Below the pieces are notes generated by a model that did no database searches, was not told the origin of the DNA, and saw nothing but the letters and a program-made list of their open reading frames with translations. A program made the translations under genes and the position numbers. Of a DNA stretch of 64,000 nucleotides, positions 58,596-64,000 are shown piece after piece (position 1 is the first letter of the stretch; each line of letters starts with the position of its first letter). Location: positions 42,135 to 106,134 of the forward strand of contig NZ_JAPZVQ010000018.1 in assembly GCF_027622945.1 (NCBI RefSeq), given 5' to 3'. Source of the DNA: Glycomyces lechevalierae. GTDB taxonomy: Bacteria > Actinomycetota > Actinomycetes > Mycobacteriales > Micromonosporaceae.

Positions 58596-59789
58596 TTACT
58601 TGAGGACCTTGGTGACGCGGCCGGAGCCGACCGTGCGGCCACCCTCGCGGATCGCGAAGAGGAGACCCTCGTCCATGGCGATGGGCTGGATGAGCTCCAC
58701 CTTCATGTCGGTGTTGTCACCCGGCATGACCATCTCGGTGCCCTCGGGGAGGGTCACGACGCCGGTCACGTCGGTGGTCCGGAAGTAGAACTGCGGACGG
58801 TAGTTGTTGAAGAACGGCGTGTGACGGCCGCCTTCGTCCTTGGACAGGATGTAGACCGCGGCCTCGAAGTCGGTGTGCGGCGTGGTGGTCTTCGGCTTGA
58901 CGACGACCATGCCGCGCTCGACCTCTTCGCGCTTGGTGCCGCGGAGCAGGAGGCCCACGTTCTCGCCGGCGCGCGCGTCGTCGAGGGTCTTGCGGAACAT
59001 CTCGATGGCGGTGACCTTGGTCTGGATCGCGCCCTCGCGGATGCCGACGATCTCGACTTCCTCGTTGGGGAGGAGCACACCGCGCTCCACACGACCGGTC
59101 ACGACGGTGCCGCGGCCGGTGATGGTGAAGACGTCCTCGATGGGCATGAGGAACGGCAGGTCGGTCGCGCGCTCCGGCTCCGGGACCGAGTCGTCGACGG
59201 CCTGCATGAGCTCGGCCACGGCGTCGACCCACTTCTGCTCGCCCTCGAGGGCGCCCAGCGCGGAGACCTGCACGACCGGGGCGTCGTCGCCCGGGAAGCC
59301 CTGGTCGGACAGCAGCTCGCGGACCTCCATCTCGACGAGCTCGAGGATCTCCTCGTCGTCGACCATGTCGGACTTGTTGAGCGCCACCACGACGTAGGGG
59401 ACGCCGACCTGGCGGGCCAGGAGGACGTGCTCGCGGGTCTGCGGCATGGGGCCGTCAGCGGCGGACACGACGAGGATCGCGCCGTCCATCTGGGCCGCAC
59501 CGGTGATCATGTTCTTGATGTAGTCGGCGTGCCCGGGGCAGTCGACGTGCGCGTAGTGACGCGCCTCGGTCTGGTACTCGACGTGCGAGATCGAGATCGT
59601 GATACCGCGCTGGCGCTCCTCGGGAGCGTTGTCGATCTCGTCGAACGGCGTGTACGGGTTCAGGTCCGGGAACTTGTCGTGCAGGACCTTGGTGATCGCC
59701 GCGGTGAGCGTGGTCTTGCCGTGGTCGACGTGACCCAGCGTGCCGATGTTGACGTGCGGCTTGGTCCGCTCGAACTTTGCCTTTGCCAC
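58596..59789 (-). CDS. tuf: Elongation factor Tu
   Basis: 397 aa GTPase carrying aminoacyl-tRNA to the A site. GHVDHGKTTLTAA (P loop), RGITI (switch I), DCPGHADYIKNM (switch II) and NKSDMVD (G4) are all present. GTG 59789 follows AGGAGG by 5 bases. Separated from fusA by 128 bp with a hairpin, and followed by a terminator. No kirromycin-type substitutions were looked for in detail. Confidence 0.98.
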   Translation of the reverse strand: MAKAKFERTKPHVNIGTLGHVDHGKTTLTAAITKVLHDKFPDLNPYTPFDEIDNAPEERQRGITISISHVEYQTEARHYAHVDCPGHADYIKNMITGAAQMDGAILVVSAADGPMPQTREHVLLARQVGVPYVVVALNKSDMVDDEEILELVEMEVRELLSDQGFPGDDAPVVQVSALGALEGEQKWVDAVAELMQAVDDSVPEPERATDLPFLMPIEDVFTITGRGTVVTGRVERGVLLPNEEVEIVGIREGAIQTKVTAIEMFRKTLDDARAGENVGLLLRGTKREEVERGMVVVKPKTTTPHTDFEAAVYILSKDEGGRHTPFFNNYRPQFYFRTTDVTGVVTLPEGTEMVMPGDNTDMKVELIQPIAMDEGLLFAIREGGRTVGSGRVTKVLK

Positions 59790-59887
59790 TTCGTCCTCCT
59801 GTGGACTGGTTAAATCTGGTTTGACTTATCTGACCTATTGCGTCGCTTTGGAACTCAGCACCTCTGCTGGCAACAGGTGGTCAGCGC

Positions 59888-59911
59888 CGGGCGCCCAGGC
59901 TTGGGCGCCCG
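59888..59911 (-). terminator. Hairpin between fusA and tuf
   Basis: CGGGCGCCCA-GGCT-TGGGCGCCCG, a 10-bp stem six bases past the fusA stop. Without a T-run it may reduce rather than end read-through, letting tuf be set from its own promoter too. Confidence 0.55.
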
Positions 59912-59917
59912 AAACGC

Positions 59918-62023
<2,106 letters not shown>

Positions 62024-62044
62024 GATCTCTCAGTCTCTCTGCGA

Positions 62045-62515
62045 CTACCAGCGGTAGTGCGCGAATGCCTTGTTGGAATCGGCCATCTTGTGCGTGTCTT
62101 CGCGCTTCTTGACCGCGGCGCCGAGGCCGTTCGAGGCGTCGAGGATCTCGTTCGTCAGGCGCTCGACCATGCTCTTCTCGCGGCGGTCGCGGGAGTAGCC
62201 CACGAGCCAGCGGAGACCGAGGGTGGTGGCGCGCTGCGGACGGACGTCGACCGGGACCTGGTAGGTCGCGCCGCCGACGCGGCGGGAGCGGACCTCGAGG
62301 GTCGGCTTGACGTTGTCGAGCGCGCGCTTGAGGATCACCACGGGGTCCGAGTCGGCCTTCTTGCGGCAGTTCTCGAGGGCTTCGTAGACGATGCGCTCGG
62401 CGAGGCGACGCTTGCCGTCCTTGAGGACCTTGTTGATGAGCTGGGTGACGAGCACCGAGTTGTAGACCGGGTCGGCGGTAAGCGGCCGGCGCGGCGCGGG
62501 ACCTTTACGCGGCAT
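62045..62515 (-). CDS. rpsG: 30S ribosomal protein S7
   Basis: 156 aa. MPRKGPAPRRPLTADPVYNS start, INKVLKDGKRRLAERIVYEA and GGATYQVPVDVRPQRATTLG. Primary 16S-binding protein of the 30S head. Three bases downstream of rpsL. Confidence 0.98.
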   Translation of the reverse strand: MPRKGPAPRRPLTADPVYNSVLVTQLINKVLKDGKRRLAERIVYEALENCRKKADSDPVVILKRALDNVKPTLEVRSRRVGGATYQVPVDVRPQRATTLGLRWLVGYSRDRREKSMVERLTNEILDASNGLGAAVKKREDTHKMADSNKAFAHYRW

Positions 62516-62518
62516 GGC

Positions 62519-62890
62519 TTACTTCTCCTTCTTCGCGCCGTAGCGGCTGCGGGCCTGCTTGCGGTCGCGGACACCCTGGGTGTCGAGCGCGCCGCGGATG
62601 ATCTTGTAACGGACACCGGGCAGGTCGCGGACACGACCGCCGCGGACGAGCACGATGGAGTGCTCCTGCAGGTTGTGACCCACACCCGGGATGTAGGCGG
62701 TGACCTCGGTGCCGTTCATGAGGCGCACACGGGCGACCTTGCGCATGGCCGAGTTCGGCTTCTTGGGCGTCGTGGTGTACACACGCGTGCACACACCGCG
62801 CGCCTGCGGGCTGCCCTTCAGCGCGGGCGTCTTGGTTTTGCTGGTCTTGGCCTTGCGGCCGTTGCGGACCAGCTGCTGGATGGTTGGCAC
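62519..62890 (-). CDS. rpsL: 30S ribosomal protein S12
   Basis: 123 aa from GTG 62890. MPTIQQLVRNGRK start, TTTPKKPNSAMRKVARVRL with the wild-type Lys of the streptomycin region, and GRVRDLPGVRYKIIRGALDT with the second one. First gene of the str operon; AGAGGGG lies about 10 nt upstream. Confidence 0.98.
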   Translation of the reverse strand: MPTIQQLVRNGRKAKTSKTKTPALKGSPQARGVCTRVYTTTPKKPNSAMRKVARVRLMNGTEVTAYIPGVGHNLQEHSIVLVRGGRVRDLPGVRYKIIRGALDTQGVRDRKQARSRYGAKKEK

Positions 62891-63304
62891 TGAGGCGAAC
62901 CCCTCTCAACAGTCGACGGTTGCGTATTCCTGGCTGTGCGGCGTCACCTGTTCACCCGCGCGCGTGTGCGAGGCCGTATAACGGCCCTGCTCAGCGGCGT
63001 GGGTTCCCGTCCCCCGCGTTCGGGCGTGTCGCGTCTCTCCGGACCCATATCCGCAACCGCGGCAGACCGGAGTCGACCGTCGTGCAGATTCAGACGCGTT
63101 CGCGAACGGACCCATAGGGCCGACCATCATGGCCGTGTTCACGAAGCCCCCAGTGCGAGGGATGCGTGCCGGTGACGCCAGCCGGAGGGATCAGATCCCA
63201 CCGTCTTGCAGGCACGCAACCTGGCCTGGCTCTCACGGGGACCGAGCTGCCGGAGTTGACAGGGCCACCATGCCGCTCAAAGCGGTGTCCAGGCGCAAGG
63301 GAGA
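62891..63304 (-). other. Long leader of the str operon, no gene seen
   Basis: About 410 nt between the promoter at 63305-63333 and rpsL. Open frames in it lack codon bias and start signals. rpoC, the usual upstream neighbour, is not in the window. The leader may carry a ribosomal-protein or ppGpp-type control element, but no named structure was recognised. Confidence 0.5.
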
Positions 63305-63333
63305 AGCCTACCTAGCCTAACGAACAAGGTCAA
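63305..63333 (-). promoter_or_regulatory. Promoter of the str operon
   Basis: On the minus strand TTGACC and TAGGCT are separated by exactly 17 bp. This is the best promoter match in the region and predicts a start near 63298. Confidence 0.6.
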
Positions 63334-63544
63334 AGCCGATTTCGTCCCGCAAGGCATCCGTGTTCAGAGTCACGGATTGACGGGGCCGACCAGAGCACGG
63401 CTCGCAAGCTTCACCGTGGATGGGGCGCTGACCTGTTCATTCGGTGCGGTAGACACACCGTCGCCTATATTAGCTCGCGATACGGGACGGGCCCGCGCGG
63501 GATGCCCCCTGAGAGGCGCTGTTCACCAGCAGTTCCCCGAGCCG

Positions 63545-63907
63545 TCAACCCGAAACCGCGACGCCCCCGCCATAGGTCGAGCCGCCGGCCTCCCGGGCCA
63601 TCGTGATCACCCAGACGAGCAAGGCGGCCACCACGACCGCCGAGGCGATCCCCACGGCGGTCCACGCGAGCCGCCGGATCAGCGGCAGTCGGGAGGCGCC
63701 GAGCAGGAACCCTTCGGACGCGCGGATATCGGCCTCGGCCTGCCGCGCGAGCATCAGCGCGATCAGGGCCGGGATCACCCCGCCCACGAAGGGCGACAAC
63801 GCGACCGCGACACCCGCGAGCATCCGCGCCGCCACCAGCTTCGTCGACTCCACCGGCTCCGGATCATCCGGATGCCGCACCCCGAAGGCCCCGCGCACCT
63901 CAACCAC
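63545..63907 (-). CDS. Small two-segment membrane protein of unknown function
   Basis: 120 aa. A short acidic cytoplasmic N-terminus is followed by a hydrophobic segment (MLAGVAVALSPFVGGVIPAL) and a second one (TAVGIASAVVVAALLVWVIT), with an Arg-rich loop between (ASRLPLIRRLA). It resembles small DUF4190-like integral membrane proteins, but the assignment is weak. It is on the same strand as the str operon, about 200 bp upstream of that operon's promoter. Confidence 0.6.
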   Translation of the reverse strand: MVEVRGAFGVRHPDDPEPVESTKLVAARMLAGVAVALSPFVGGVIPALIALMLARQAEADIRASEGFLLGASRLPLIRRLAWTAVGIASAVVVAALLVWVITMAREAGGSTYGGGVAVSG

Positions 63908-64000
63908 CCGCCCATCCTATGGGGGTTGCGCCGCCACCGCACGCGCGCGACCCGCCGCACCCGACACGCCCTCACCGATCCCCCGTGAAACGCCGGTGGG

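Overview
The window is high-GC DNA from an actinomycete (Actinomycetota). The evidence is a long S10/spc and str ribosomal cluster with Actinobacteria-style proteins (Arg/Gly-rich S3 tail, short zinc-type S14), an NgcE-like chitobiose/GlcNAc binding-protein remnant, twin-arginine signals, and several apparently leaderless genes with TANNNT placed 6-7 nt before the start codon. The genus cannot be fixed from the sequence; a Glycomyces- or Micromonospora-like background is a guess.

1-41.4 kb is a composite defence island. Its left part (1-8.6 kb, all on the minus strand) holds a DUF262 protein cut by the window edge, a complete IS5-family element with a passenger frame that sits exactly in the stop codon of an hsdS gene, an hsdM-like gene with its own N-terminal nuclease domain (a BcgI-like two-subunit enzyme is proposed), and a stand-alone AIPR abortive-infection protein. 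A 104-bp repeat containing the 3' part of a tRNA-Trp follows (8830-8933). The same repeat recurs at 41296-41399 (91 of 104 positions identical by hand count), so the 32-kb segment between looks like a second, tandemly integrated cassette. That segment carries an IS5 remnant, a GTGA-coupled pair (HelD-like helicase plus DUF262/DUF1524 nuclease), a single-chain type ISP restriction-modification enzyme divergent from a membrane-anchored NACHT ATPase, a three-gene cassette of small unknown proteins with a palindromic operator candidate, a complete class 1 DISARM operon (drmD-drmMI-drmA-drmB-drmC), a divergent pair (DUF4365 nuclease-like protein read from a CTG codon, plus a 374-aa unknown), and a decayed asparagine-synthetase-like gene.

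41.4-49.8 kb is a peptidoglycan and amino-sugar recycling region. It has an ngcE fragment fused by deletion to the tail of an unrelated membrane-protein gene, two RpiR regulators, GlcNAc kinase, MurNAc-6-P etherase (murQ), a PGRP amidase, a GH25 lysozyme and a GH3 beta-N-acetylglucosaminidase. A shared AT-rich motif, TGAAAAT-N4-TTCAT, lies in front of several of them and may tie them into one regulon. Exo- and endo-acting wall hydrolases would release GlcNAc and MurNAc, which NagK and MurQ return to metabolism under RpiR control.

49.9-64 kb is the ribosomal block, read leftwards: rpsL-rpsG-fusA-tuf, then rpsJ to rplR. The spc operon stops after rplR at a strong hairpin, and rpsE-rpmD-rplO-secY are not next to it. 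A good promoter about 410 nt upstream of rpsL implies a long str leader. A small membrane-protein gene lies at the right end.
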